From assembly GCA_008933995.1 (NCBI GenBank), contig WARS01000071.1, positions 8,271,018 through 8,335,017 on the forward strand: a DNA stretch of 64,000 nt, in the 5' to 3' direction. The position numbers and the translations under genes are program-made. Source of the stretch: Datnioides undecimradiatus (taxonomy: Eukaryota; Chordata; Actinopteri; Lobotiformes; Datnioididae). Shown here one piece after another: positions 23,801 through 35,100 of the stretch; position 1 is the stretch's first letter; each line of letters opens with the position of its first letter. Below the pieces are notes generated by a model that had not been told where the DNA came from, did no database searches, and was given only the letters and a program-made list of their open reading frames with translations.

Positions 23801-26134
23801 ATGATTATACCCCTGTGTCTGGAGATATTAAACAAAGTTGTGACTTTAGTGACCCCCAGTATCAAAAAAGATAAAGGAAAACAACAAACATATTTGATCT
23901 GGGGACAGTGAGAACTGGACTGACTTTTGAAGCTTCCTGTCAAAGACTGAATTAAAACTTAAAAAGAGTTGTTAATACTGAGAAATTATGAGACTTGTTT
24001 ATTAGAAAGTCTTTGCCCGCAACATCTCTCATCTACAATCAGAGGAGCGTACCTATGCCACTGTCAGGAGTTCAGCAAGTTTGGTGTTACATTTTACTTT
24101 TATAGTTCATGTTTGTAGCTTACCTGTTTGTCTGGAAAGCCAGGGCTCTTTGGAGATCTCTTAGTTTGGGTGATCAGTTGGTCTTTTATCTGCAGAGGCT
24201 CTGAGGGCAGCGGCAAGTGGGAACAACATTGAGAGCAAATAAAACACTCAAAGACTTTTTATTAATACTGAAAAGCTGATGGAGGAGTGACACAAGGTTT
24301 AAAACCTCGAATTTGTCGTTTGTTTTATAAAGTGTTTAATTCCTTGTGTTTGTTTCGTTGGGATATTTTTCTCTTTTATTTCTCTGCAATTTTATGTATT
24401 AAGAGGACGCCACTGCTCAGCAGGAGATACAATCAATCAGACGATGTGAAAGACAGAGAGAGTTGTTTTCTTTGTTTTCACCTGCTTGCTTGGCTGGCCC
24501 GTTGTCACGCTGGATAAGGTAGACTTTGTAGGGTTCAGTGATGTCCAGCTGGTTGCGTTCAGGGACCTCCTGGAAGTCTGTGCTCTTGTTGAGTGCGCAG
24601 CGGAGACGCGTCTTCCACATGGTGGGGTCGGCTTTATCCCTCCCCTCCCTGTACTTGCCCTTGTACACAGCCCACGCCTGAATGTTCAAGAATGATATAG
24701 TAGAAGCTTCAGCATAGATAGAGATTTAGAAGAGAACATGATTTAAAGTGTGTTTGAGGAATCTGTGAACTACTGGTTAAATACACGGTATCTTTAGCAA
24801 ATGCACAATATGTGTCCCTTTGGTGCTGGTATTGACTATGTTGAACTGAATCCATACAAAACACTGAGAAAGCAGTAAACTGAGGGTGCCCTGTAAGAAC
24901 ATATTTGACTTCGTACCAAAAGAGTTATTTCATTTTAAATGTGTAAGTCAGATTGGTTATCCGCTTTAAAATTGAGTTTATTGTAAAGTTACGAATAGTG
25001 AGTTCAGATCGTTGAATACATGCACGAACAGGAGTCTCAGTCAATAAACTTCAGAGTACTTGACAAAATAAGTCCAGTAAACTTAAGATACTGAGTTCAG
25101 CACAGAATTGTTGAGGTGTTGGGTTATACTGGCTTCATTCTGAAGGATTTCCAGATTTAATTCTACATGAACCACCCAGTCTACAGCTGTTTCTCTGATG
25201 TGAACAGCTTCATCCATCAGTACTGACACCAAACTATTGTTTTGTCATCCGTAGCCACAATGCCTTGAACTGGACATTTATCTTAAGGTTAGGACCATTT
25301 TATATCTTTTTGAAGTTGTTTACTGGTTCTGATTGTGATAAATACAAACATTATGCCACATTGAAACTAGAAGACTTGCTCTTTAAATTTAATCAATGAT
25401 AAAATGTAAAATTAGTTTTTTTATTCTAAAAAATGTTGAATAAAATATTGAATGATTTAATTCACTACAAGCATTTCAAGCATTTGGAAATGCTCTGTAC
25501 AAAGAAGTAAAGCAGGCCTTAGGACCATTACTGAAAGTAATAATAATAACGACAGCAATTTAATGTTTTGGATGCAGCAAAATCTGTTGGGATGCACAAT
25601 AAAATTAAATCACTTTTGCATGTTACCTGATCAGGGTTAAACCAAAACTTAAGTTGCAAAATTTATGTTTTAAAATAGTTATAGGCAGGACTAGCACTTA
25701 ATACCATAATATACAATTAAAAACCTAAAATGGGTTTTAATTTGATTTTAAGTTACAAACATGTTATAGGCTTTAAATTGATATAATTCAGACAAAAAGG
25801 AAAATGGTTAGTTTTATCAAACAGTGGGTCTCAAATTTGGGTACATGGATCTTTCTTCGGATAAATTCAAACATTTTAAAACTGTATCCGACCATAACTT
25901 TAAGCTGCTCTGACGAGAAACCACGTTAATGTGCTTCAGATTAAGAAACCGAAAAGGGTTCACCTTAAACAGAGCCGCGTCCGCCGTCTGTTTGTAGTCC
26001 TTCTTCGCTGCGTGCTTCCACGGAATCCTGAACATGGTTTTGTCCTCATCTTCCCAGCAGAGCCCTTCATATTTCCCACTCTCTATCTGAGCTATGAGCC
26101 ACTCTTTCATGTGCATCTTGGCTCCTGTTTCCAT
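20882..26134 (-). CDS. irf10: Interferon regulatory factor 10 (IRF4/8/9/10 subfamily), eight coding exons
   Basis: Exons read on the minus strand: 26134-25964, 24677-24482, 24200-24124, 23649-23592, 22470-22366, 22261-21875, 21751-21633, 20986-20882. Every junction has GT/AG and matching phase (0,1,0,1,1,1,0), giving 405 aa. The first two exons encode the tryptophan-cluster DNA-binding domain (aa about 9-112; Trp12, 27, 39, 59, 78; RCALNKSTDF, ITEPYKVYLI). Aa 203 to about 385 form the IRF-association domain, with SPDGCFIMQG, LLWVAPDGVFIKRFCQGRVYW and IELCFGEEYPDP; the last exon starts VVPLFAVELL. The ATG at 26134 has A at -3 and G at +4; the frame extends upstream only to a GTG. Such factors bind ISRE/IRF elements in the nucleus and tune interferon responses. 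irf10 is preferred over irf4 or irf8 because the DNA-binding domain reads IAQIESGKYEGLCWEDED / KHAAKKDYKQ and because it lies beside bmp7; this subfamily call is from memory of the family. Confidence 0.88.
23022..23387. mobile_element. Short nonautonomous DNA transposon (MITE-like) in irf10 coding intron 4
   Basis: The left end (CTTTAAGG...GTGTGGGATTTA) and the reverse complement of the right end (CTTAAAGGACC...GTAGGATTTA) are imperfect inverted repeats of about 26 bp. The interior phrases (TTTCTACAGTAGCCCAGAATGG; CACCACTTGATGCCACTAAAT) are ones I recognise from a very abundant interspersed repeat in teleost genomes. It carries no coding capacity. A clear target-site duplication was not found. 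Confidence 0.65.
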
Positions 26135-26280
26135 CTTCAACACGTTTTGACTTACAGGAACAAAACTTCAAGTTCAACTGCCACAGACTCATGTGCAAAG
26201 TCGGAAAAAAAGGATGTTAGTATTTTTATTCTGCGACACAAATCTCAGATGATTTTAATCACAATACAGCAATAGTATCA

Positions 26281-26356
26281 CCTAATATAAGGATAATGTC
26301 ATGAAAAGCTTTAGACAAACACACCTCGTCGCAAAATTAAATGCAGAAGTCTTACC
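26281..26356 (-). other. irf10: Candidate intron in the irf10 5' UTR
   Basis: On the minus strand a good donor (CCCTAG|GTAAGA, exon end 26356) is followed by a pyrimidine/AT-rich acceptor (TATATTAG, exon start 26281). This would give a short noncoding first exon and a second exon of 26281-25964 with about 147 nt of 5' UTR. An intron of only about 75 bp is short but normal for teleosts. Transcript data are needed to confirm it. Confidence 0.4.
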
Positions 26357-26381
26357 TAGGGCTATGTGCGCTCCTAGGAGC

Positions 26382-26394
26382 GAAAGCGAAAGTT
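26382..26394 (+). promoter_or_regulatory. irf10: ISRE-like element at the irf10 promoter (proximal)
   Basis: GAAAGCGAAAGTT fits the interferon-stimulated response element GAAANNGAAANT on the plus strand. It lies 26 bp upstream of the candidate first-exon donor of the minus-strand irf10 gene. Confidence 0.7.
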
Positions 26395-26409
26395 AAAAGC
26401 ATATCTGAT

Positions 26410-26421
26410 ACTTTCGGTTTC
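26410..26421 (-). promoter_or_regulatory. irf10: ISRE element at the irf10 promoter (distal)
   Basis: The minus strand reads GAAACCGAAAGT, a perfect GAAANNGAAANT match, 15 bp from the proximal element and in the opposite orientation. The pair implies control by STAT1/STAT2/IRF9 or other IRFs, as for most fish irf genes. Confidence 0.75.
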
Positions 26422-27041
26422 CCCTGCTTTTTGGCTTGCAGCGAAGGTTCAGTCATTTCCAAGTAAGGTGCATGAGGGAGGTGATAAAGGAGCAGGTCAA
26501 AGAACTACTGATACAGCACAGTATGCGAAATTCACTTAGAATTCAATGTAATATAAGACTCAATAATCAGTCAAATTTGTAAAGTATGCTATATGCAAAG
26601 TAAAGCATAACCTCACCTTAGCATGACATTTATATGACATAATATGACACCCATCACAAAACTCAAGCTGTTCTATGTTCCTAATAGTGTTGAGGAAGAC
26701 TTTATCAATAAAAGTGATTAAAATTAACCCAGACGAACTTTATGGTTAAGGAAAAATTGTTAACTTCTGTTTTCTTCATTCTTTCCATTTACCCCCACAG
26801 GAATCAGCATGTGGGCAACAGGACTGCGTTAATCACCAGTCCAGAGACACACACGCAGGCCCTAGATATATGTACTTGTGCAATCATAACGAAACAGCCG
26901 TGCAAAAATGAAAGTACGTGGGTGTGAAGGACTTCTTTTTCTCATGGACACCTCCTCAGTCTCCGCCCTACGGGGTTTCTGGAGCTGACTGAAGATGTGG
27001 CTTTTTCTTCACAGTAGGAAATGATACAGAGTTGGTGGGCA

Positions 27042-27069
27042 ATAAAAAAAAAAAAAAAAAAAAAAAAAA
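27042..27069. repeat. Poly(A) tract
   Basis: Uninterrupted A-run following GGGCAAT. It may be the tail of an old retroposed copy, but nothing upstream of it is recognisable. Confidence 0.8.
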
Positions 27070-27147
27070 TCAAAGTTCAGATCGATGAGAACTGTGCACG
27101 ATACAACCCATGAGTAGACAAACTCACGCTGCAAGCTGCGGTTTTCT

Positions 27148-27161
27148 CCAGCAGAGGGCAG
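27148..27161 (+). promoter_or_regulatory. CTCF core motif between irf10 and bmp7
   Basis: CCAGCAGAGGGCAG matches the vertebrate CTCF core CCASYAGRKGGCRS at all 14 positions. It lies about 0.7 kb upstream of the irf10 promoter and downstream of the bmp7 3' end, a natural place for a boundary. A single motif match is not proof of binding. Confidence 0.45.
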
Positions 27162-27689
27162 TGTTCATCTGTCGCACTCCCACACAAAGCGACTTCACAT
27201 TTCAATCTGCCATGTAACTGTGCACTGGAGTGTGTATTTAAATTAATCAAATCAACGGGCTGAGTGGAGGTGAGTGTACAAATATCCACTTAATTACAAA
27301 GAATTAGTCCTTATTTGTGCCATTAGAGGACCTGCACAGCTGTCGGTCGCTGGTACTGTTCATTGGTGGTATTGGTTTTGGTCAGAGATGCTTTACAGGG
27401 ATTGTTTTCGGCTACTGGCCTGTCTCTGATGGTGGCTTTTGGTCTTAAGTACAGGACATGACATTTTCATAGCAGACTGCATTTCTTCCCACATGCTGTG
27501 TGTGTGTGTGTGTGTGTGTGTGTCCCCACGCCACAGGCAGACTGAATCATTTCTGTATAAGTGAATTTACAGCTTTCTTATTTATAATCAACATTTAAAC
27601 ATGACTCATGCACTGGATTGTAGTGAGCGCCTCCAGAGTGTGCAGTTCTTACTATATAAATGCACATGTCAAATACTATAGAAGCTCTT

Positions 27690-29158
27690 TTTATTCATAT
27701 GGCAATTTTCATTACACACAAACTCAATGTGCTTTAAATTAAATTGCATGTGCAAACATCCACCCACTCAAAGCCAGAAAGAAAACCACATCCACCCCAC
27801 AGACATAAACCACGGAAACGGGCACATATACACACACACACCACACATGCATACACAGGGTAACTAATCATAAGACTAGGAAAACAGAAAAGCTTTCAGT
27901 TTCCTGTTTATCATGGAAACACTTCTCAGACAGATCTCAGGTCAGCAGGTAAAGGATGTAGCTACAAATCGTGCAAATATTTGTGCAGGAACGTGAATGA
28001 AAGTGCAACACCAGCATGTGTCCTCCATCAACTCGGCAATTTAATTCAGCTTTTTCATCCAGATTAAACAACACACGTCAAGGTGGTTTTTGTTGCCTTT
28101 CTCCCAGTTTATTGTTGTGCCAGTTCAGCAGTAAAACATGGTTGAGACATCGGAGCACACTTTTAAAACATCTTAGCCAGCTCTCAATAAATAGACCTTT
28201 TAAATATGACAGATTGTATTACAGCAGAGGAATATAAACCTGAAAATGTCTAGCACACAGACAAAGATGCTGCGTACAAAGCTCCCGCTCTGACAGTTCA
28301 GCTGATTGTTGCTGCAAGAATGTGCGTCAGCTATATGTAACGGCTTCGACTGATAAAACACGTGGATTGTTTCCACAGGTCCAAGTTGTCATAAATTGCC
28401 CGCCAGCGTCAGTGTGTAGCGTACATGTAGAGGGTAGGCACAGAGAGATGCATTCGAGTTTGAACTCAACGCTCGTGTAAAAGTAGTTCCCTGTCAAACT
28501 TGTTTCCATTTCCTCAGAGTTTGCGTGTGAAAGAAAACAGGCAGCATTACATCCAGGAGAAAACACACACCCGACTGACATTCCAGGAAATAAATACACT
28601 TCTTGCTTTGTCTGAAAAAACTATTTACACAATATTGTACATGGAAGAAATTCAGAACATCCATCCGGGTCTCTCAGTCATAAAAATATATATATATATA
28701 TATATAATAAATCTACAGTAAAAGAATGAACTACAATAACAATTATTGAAATAGACAAAGGCCGTTGACTGTGAATGAATATACAGTACAATCACTGCTT
28801 TTAATGTCTCGTATACACAGTAGAAAGCACAAACGTGAGTGTGTGTGTGCGTGTTTGTTTGTGCGTGTGTGTGCGTGCTTGTGGCGAGGAGTCTAAACTT
28901 GATTGGAATTCCTGTCCGGCCACTCGAAGTTGTGTTTATTTGAGGACAACCTTGAAAACGCAACGAGAGTCTCTTCTCCACACTTGAGCCCTCGGAGCGT
29001 TCGTGAAAGTCGTGCGTGCGTCTTAGATTTAGGAATCCATTCTCAGCGTTTTTAACAGCAAGGAGAAGCCCTCTCTACTCGTGTGTGTGTGTGTGTGTGT
29101 TTGTGTGTGTGCATATGTGTGTGAGTGTCTCTGTGTGAGGAGTGAAGATGCTGACGGT
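27690..29158 (-). other. bmp7: Probable 3' UTR of bmp7
   Basis: This lies downstream of the bmp7 stop codon. Minus-strand AATAAA candidates occur at 28940-28935, 28113-28108 and 27695-27690; which one is used is unknown. The region contains GT-rich stretches (28838-28875, 29083-29101) and a (TA)n tract near 28686-28706. No coding exon is visible. Confidence 0.4.
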
Positions 29159-32100
29159 CTAGTGGCAGCCGCAAGCTCTGACCACCATGTTGCGGTATTT
29201 CTTGAGGATGACGTTGGAGCTGTCATCAAAGTAGAGCACTGAGATGGCGTGGAGCTGTGTCGGGGCGCAGCAAGGCTTAGGAACCGTGTCTGGGTTGATA
29301 AAATGAACCTGTGAAGAGCAGGGAGGTATACAAACATTAAAATCATAGTAAATATTGACAAATGGTTAATTGTGCAACATATAACATTCAGCTTTAAAAG
29401 ATGTCTGCACACATCTTGATGTAGTGGAGTAAAGATGACCGAAGCAGAGAACGATGTCACGCTGCTTCTTCTCCTTGCTCTCTGTCGTGATCGCGGGGGT
29501 GAACACGCATCGAGTTGGCTCATGTGAGTGCGTTTAAGTGTGTACAAGTGCTTCCCTGTCCTGGCTGCCAGTTCACAAACTTTCGCATATTACAGCAAAA
29601 CAGCACAGTAAAGAATGTCTCTGGAAACATTTCAGACAAGGAATAAGCAATGCAATCTCTGTATTCGATCTGTATTCGATTAGCACTGCCTAATTGATCT
29701 GAGTTTGGTGACCCATATGTTCAGATGTCACAAGTGATATGTTCATTTACTGAGGTCTGAGATTCTGCTGCATCCTGTGGTGTGGCTGAATGTCGTATAA
29801 AGCACACACAGGGTCATACACCGAATCTAAGTTTAGTGTGGAAAAGGAAAAAAAAGTCTGTTGGACCCGTCTCGTGTCACATCTCTGATGAGAGTTTACT
29901 CTAAAATGCAATCTGCAACCATTTTGGATCATTAAATACAGTAGTTTCAACAGCGGCTACATTGTTTTGACAGTTGATGAGATGATTAGACTCTTAACAT
30001 GACTGCTGGGTTTTTGTTCCCTGCTTTCATGGTTACTCACAAGGGTTTGCACAATGGCATGGTTTGTGGCGTTCATGTAAGAGTTCAGCGGGAAGGCACA
30101 CTCTCCCTCGCAGTAGTACGCTGCGTATCCCTCTGGAGCAATGATCCAGTCCTGAGAGGGGAGACAGAGAGAAATTTAGGTTGAAGAATTGGGAAAATGT
30201 TATAGTGTGCTGAAAACACACATACAGGGAAAAGACAGAAAACACAAGTTTGATTCTAGACGTGAGGGTGACACACTGAGGTTGCTCTGTGTCGGTGGTT
30301 AACAAAGCCTAACACTGTGGAGCACCAAGACAAAACTGAAACACCCCCACCCAAACCAACGTCCAAGTTGTGCCCTATAAAAGAATAGAGAATTAGCACG
30401 TCCTGTTTTCAGTGATGTACCTATGAATACACAGGCAACTTTCACTAGGTTACTTTGATACTGAAGACACTTAAATCCATCCATCCAACCATTTCATGTA
30501 ACCGCTTTATCCCTTTCGGGGTCGTGGGGATGCTGGAGCCTATCCCAGCAGTCACTGGGCAGTAGGTGGGGTACACCCAGGACAGGTCGCCAGTCTGTCG
30601 CTGGGCTGTATAGGAACCTGATATTAAAAATGTCTTCCCTTTAATGCACCTATTACTGTTTTGTTTTTGATTGTATTGTCTTTGAGATTAATATCATAGG
30701 TGCACATTGACAGCATATCCATTATCAATTAATCTGCACATTATTTTTTTTATTATTATAAAATGAAGCTTGACAGGCAAAAAATCTTTAGCTGATTGCA
30801 TAAGTGTGCATCTAGTGTGGTGGCTGATAGAGTTCAGAGAGTTTTCAGAGTGTACATCAAGCTGAAGCTGTACAAGTGTGGTGGACATGTTCCCTGAGGA
30901 AATTACACCCTTGGGCTCGAGTAAGATGTGTGCTGATTCTAGTGTGTCATTTATCAGGATTCTGGGATAAGACAGGCAACCAGGAGTGTCTGAGCTTGGC
31001 TTCTGTCGGGCCGAGCAATTTTGGCTACCTGGGCGAGGAATGCTTTCCGTACCTGCCACCCCAGGTCTCTGAAACTGACGTAGAGCTCATGCTTCTTGCA
31101 CGCCTGCTTCTGATCAGTACTGCTGTTTTCTGAGGAAGAGGACAGACAGACAGACAGACAGAGAAAGACAAAGAGAGATTACACTTCAGTACATATGCTA
31201 TTATCCCATTCAGCTACAAGAGTAACTATTTACTGTAGGCAGACCCCAATTAGGCCAAGATGATAAAGACCAGATCCAAACATGCAGCCACTATCCTCAT
31301 ACAAAACATTAACATCTAAACTGAAGGAAATCACCTCCAGATACAGCAGCAGTTTGGTAATTGTTTCAAATGAATGGGCCACCCTGCTTAGAGGTCACTC
31401 TGCTGGGCTTTAGTTTCCACTGAATGAAACAGATGTGCACGCAGAGGTGGCTCGCCTTTCTTTATTTGTTCTCTCTCCTTTCTGTTCACTCATTTCGACA
31501 TTTCTTCCTCCCCTTTAACCCATCTGTGTGTGAAAAAAAATAGTCTGTTTTCTATCGAACGGTATCTCTCTCCCTTCTTCTGGTGACCTCTGGGGCTCTG
31601 TGGTACATTAGTTCCTGAGAGTGGTTCACAATGGAAATGATCATGAGCGACTGGTTCTCATCATCCAGTTAAAGACCACTGCTATCCAAAGTTCCAAACA
31701 GGCCCATTTGGCCCATGTGTTGTGGCCCCGGTTGCCCCACAGCACACCGCAGATGTGTTCTGCCATAAAAGCTTGCGCTGCCTTACCTCCATGCAGGGAA
31801 CTTGGCCCCGACTGCTCTGTAATGCTTGTGTAAATAAACAAAGACAGCAGTGGGATATTTGAAGCTCAGGCATTACAGTCTAATGTTTCAGCACTTCACA
31901 TAAACACAGCCCTCTCACACCTCTAATACAAAGGCACTGGGTAAGCATTGCATGTTTTGCAAGAATCAATTCCAATGGCATGCTTTTGCCGGTTGTGTAC
32001 TTGTTTGCATATTAATGAGTGTACATTTTGGCCTTGGACATAAAAATGTAGACACATTCCCACGTGGAAGGACCAGTCATCTGGGTCCCATTCCATGGAT

Positions 32101-35100
32101 TCCTCACATGGCAGACAAGTGCCAGATTAATTCCAGAGATGATCTCAACACAACAGCATAAATCAGCTCAGACTATATATACAACACGCACACATTTTGC
32201 AGGTTTACCTGCGACATTGGCCACTCTGAGCGCCTCTTGGCTCTTTGCCCCTTTCGAGCGATTGGGGTTGCGCTGTTTGGCCCCCCCTGGTGCTGAGCGG
32301 ATGCTTCGCAGGTGCACCTCAGTTGCTTTGAAGAAGGCCACCATGAAGGGCTGTTTATTCTGAGGCCCACTGCGACCAATCAGCCCTGCTACACGAGGAT
32401 TGATGCTTTCTCCTGTAGGGGGAGACAGAGAGAGCAGTAGAACAGGTGTATGAAAAAAGTTGTATATGTACAAAGAGAAAGGGAATGCTTTTGAGATCTG
32501 GGAAATCCATGCCCACTCAGTGAGTCGGCATTTAGAGTTTATTTTGCGTGCATGCGGTCCTCTCTTTCCTGACTGTGTCAATAGCACAGCATTCAGTTTT
32601 ACAAATGAGATTTTCTTCTGTGAATTCCTTTCCCTTTTTCTCATCCCTTCTCAACCTCTGAAATGCCAAGAACAAACGTTGCTCTGAACATCAAAGCCTC
32701 TTTACTTGTGTGCGTGTAATGTGTGGGTGTGTTTGTGCATGCGTGCGCATGTGTGCTCTGACAGTGACTATCTAGTTCTCACACAGAAGAATGTGTGTCT
32801 GATCACCGTCTGGTGGTAAATCAAGGCTTCTGGTCGCCGCTGGCGACGGGACGTCCCGTGTGCCTGTCTGTGCATGCTCACCCATAACCCTTCATACCCG
32901 ATCCAACATTCAAATACACACTCGTGCATACAGCCGCTCCAGTGCTCCCCTCCCATTACATGAAAGCATTACAGTGTCTGTTTTCCTCACCTAACATGTA
33001 ACATCCTGCCGTCCTGTGAGAGATAATATTCTCAAACACGCTTTTGTGCTTCACACAGTTTGTTGATAAAGTTTTCCAGTGACTAACATCCAAGCTTTGT
33101 GATGACAAACTCCTGTTGAGATGTTATCTTTATGACCACGCAATGTATTTTCTGCATGCCTTCTAATGATGCTGAGGGTATGACGGATGAAGACAGGGAT
33201 GAATGGCTGATGATGAATGATGAGGAACAGGGTTTGATTTGTCTTTGCTGTATACACACAAAGAATGTATCTACTGATTCTTTGGCTTTAAAGACAACAG
33301 CTGTGATGCAGGCTCATGCATGTTATATCATAAAGCAGACCTTCATGTTTCGAAGACATCCAGCAATATTAACTCCACATGTTAATTTGATGGTTGTGGG
33401 GTTTTATAGCAAAGTTTTTCATGGTGTCTGCATGGTTTACCTCAGGGAGAGACGCAACTAATTACATGTACTTCTGTTATGTAATTATGTTTTCACCAAA
33501 GCAGTGTTCCTGAGTATGTTTAAATCAAGTATAAATGCCATTGGCCACACAAATCTTTTTGCATTTCATTTATCGGTTTTTGTGCTTAAAATCTATCTTG
33601 AACTCAATCCACACAGGAGTTTGTACTCCAAGTACCTTTAAAGGTTTACCTTGTGGTAACTGGCGGAAAATTGGTACAACTTAAACTAAACTGGATACTT
33701 TAATTCAGCGGTTCAGCTCAAAGTGAGTCCCAGCAAAAAAGAGGAATAATTTAGAGGCAGATCATATGACTGGTTTGGTTATAAGTTATTTTCTATAATA
33801 AAACATCTCAAAGAAAAACATTTATTAAAAAAGGGAAGACGTTTTGTGGATCTTTGACGCGAAAAGGTTTGAGAACTACTGCTTTAATTTATACTTGCAG
33901 TACCTAATTTGAAACATTATAATTACTCTAATTACCTATATGATCTATGAGTAATGCACAGGTGTTCAACAACATTGTGATAAACAGTATCTCTTTTCAG
34001 CTCCTAAGTCTTGTTTACAAGGTGTTGATTCATCTCTATGATTATTTTTCTAGTTTATATGTATCTTTATTTATCAGCAGTCTATCACTGTGCAGAACAT
34101 GTCAATGTGGCATGTGGCTTCCTATGTGCAGGACAATACACTGATGCCAGGCACACTCACCATTTGTGCTTTCCAGTGCCAGCTGTAGTCCCAGGTTCCT
34201 ACCAGGGTTCAGGACCCAGTGGTTACTGGTGGCAGTCACGTCAAACACCAACCAGCCTTCCTCTGCGGCCCAGATCACTCGTGAGTCCAGCAGAAACAGG
34301 TCTGACTCCCTGGCAGAGGACACGGGATTACACGCACAATTAGAAAAGATAGGTTGAAACCATGTGACAGAGTGTAAACTTAAGTGACCGAAGCGCAAAG
34401 CAAAGTAATGGTGTGGAGAGAGGGAGGCAGAGGAGTGTGACGGAGTGAAACAAAGAGAGAGATGGAGTAAGAAAGAAAGTAAGCGAGGGAGGTAGTGAGG
34501 AAGGGAGGGCTCCAGATGGTGAGGCCCAGGGGAACACTTCATTTTCTTAATTGACAATAATGGCTTTATAAACGACCGGTCCTTTCACACACTACACACA
34601 GTCCATCACTGGCTGGAATTTTGTGGGAGAGCCAGAAAGCCAAAGAGAGAGAGGGAGAGAAAAAAAACCACAGCTGCGAAAGAGGAAAAAACTGTGTGAA
34701 AAGTAGCGAGTGAACTGGTGCATATCCGAGTCAATCCCATTGTCCGACACTGAACTCTGGATTTTCTACTCTTTTACCACCGGAGACTAAAATCCCTTGT
34801 TCTTCATGTGGCCATTCATGTATCCCGACCTATTTTCTGACTGGGCAGATAATGTGTCACAGAACTCTGCTTCATTCATGTACCCAGGCCTGTCTCTGGC
34901 ACAGGAATAAATGACTGTGTTGTTCCCCCTGGACAACAGAAACCTTTAGGAGGGGTCGAGGAGAGCAGGACATGGACCGTTCCTGAGTTACATACACCTT
35001 CTGGATGGCCCAGATTAGCCACATGGAGATGGAGGGGCTAAGACCTGTTCTAGTGAGGGCAGCTGCCAGTTAAGGACTAAACTTTATGTTTGAGTCTGAG

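Larger units (their letters stand above)
26424..27689. other. Intergenic region irf10-bmp7
   Basis: No coding exon is recognised. It contains the CTCF-like motif at 27148, an uninterrupted A-run of about 28 at 27042-27069 directly after GGGCAAT, and a (GT)n tract at 27497-27524. Open frames here are short and resemble nothing I know. Confidence 0.5.

Noticed and set aside
25822..25900. CAGTGGGTCTCAAATTTGGG resembling a hAT end
   Set aside because: No partner end and no 8-bp duplication could be found before irf10 exon 1, so only a chance match or fragment.
26742..26927. Acceptor-like CCCCCACAG near 26.8 kb with a downstream open frame
   Set aside because: No family similarity and no matching donor; left as intergenic.
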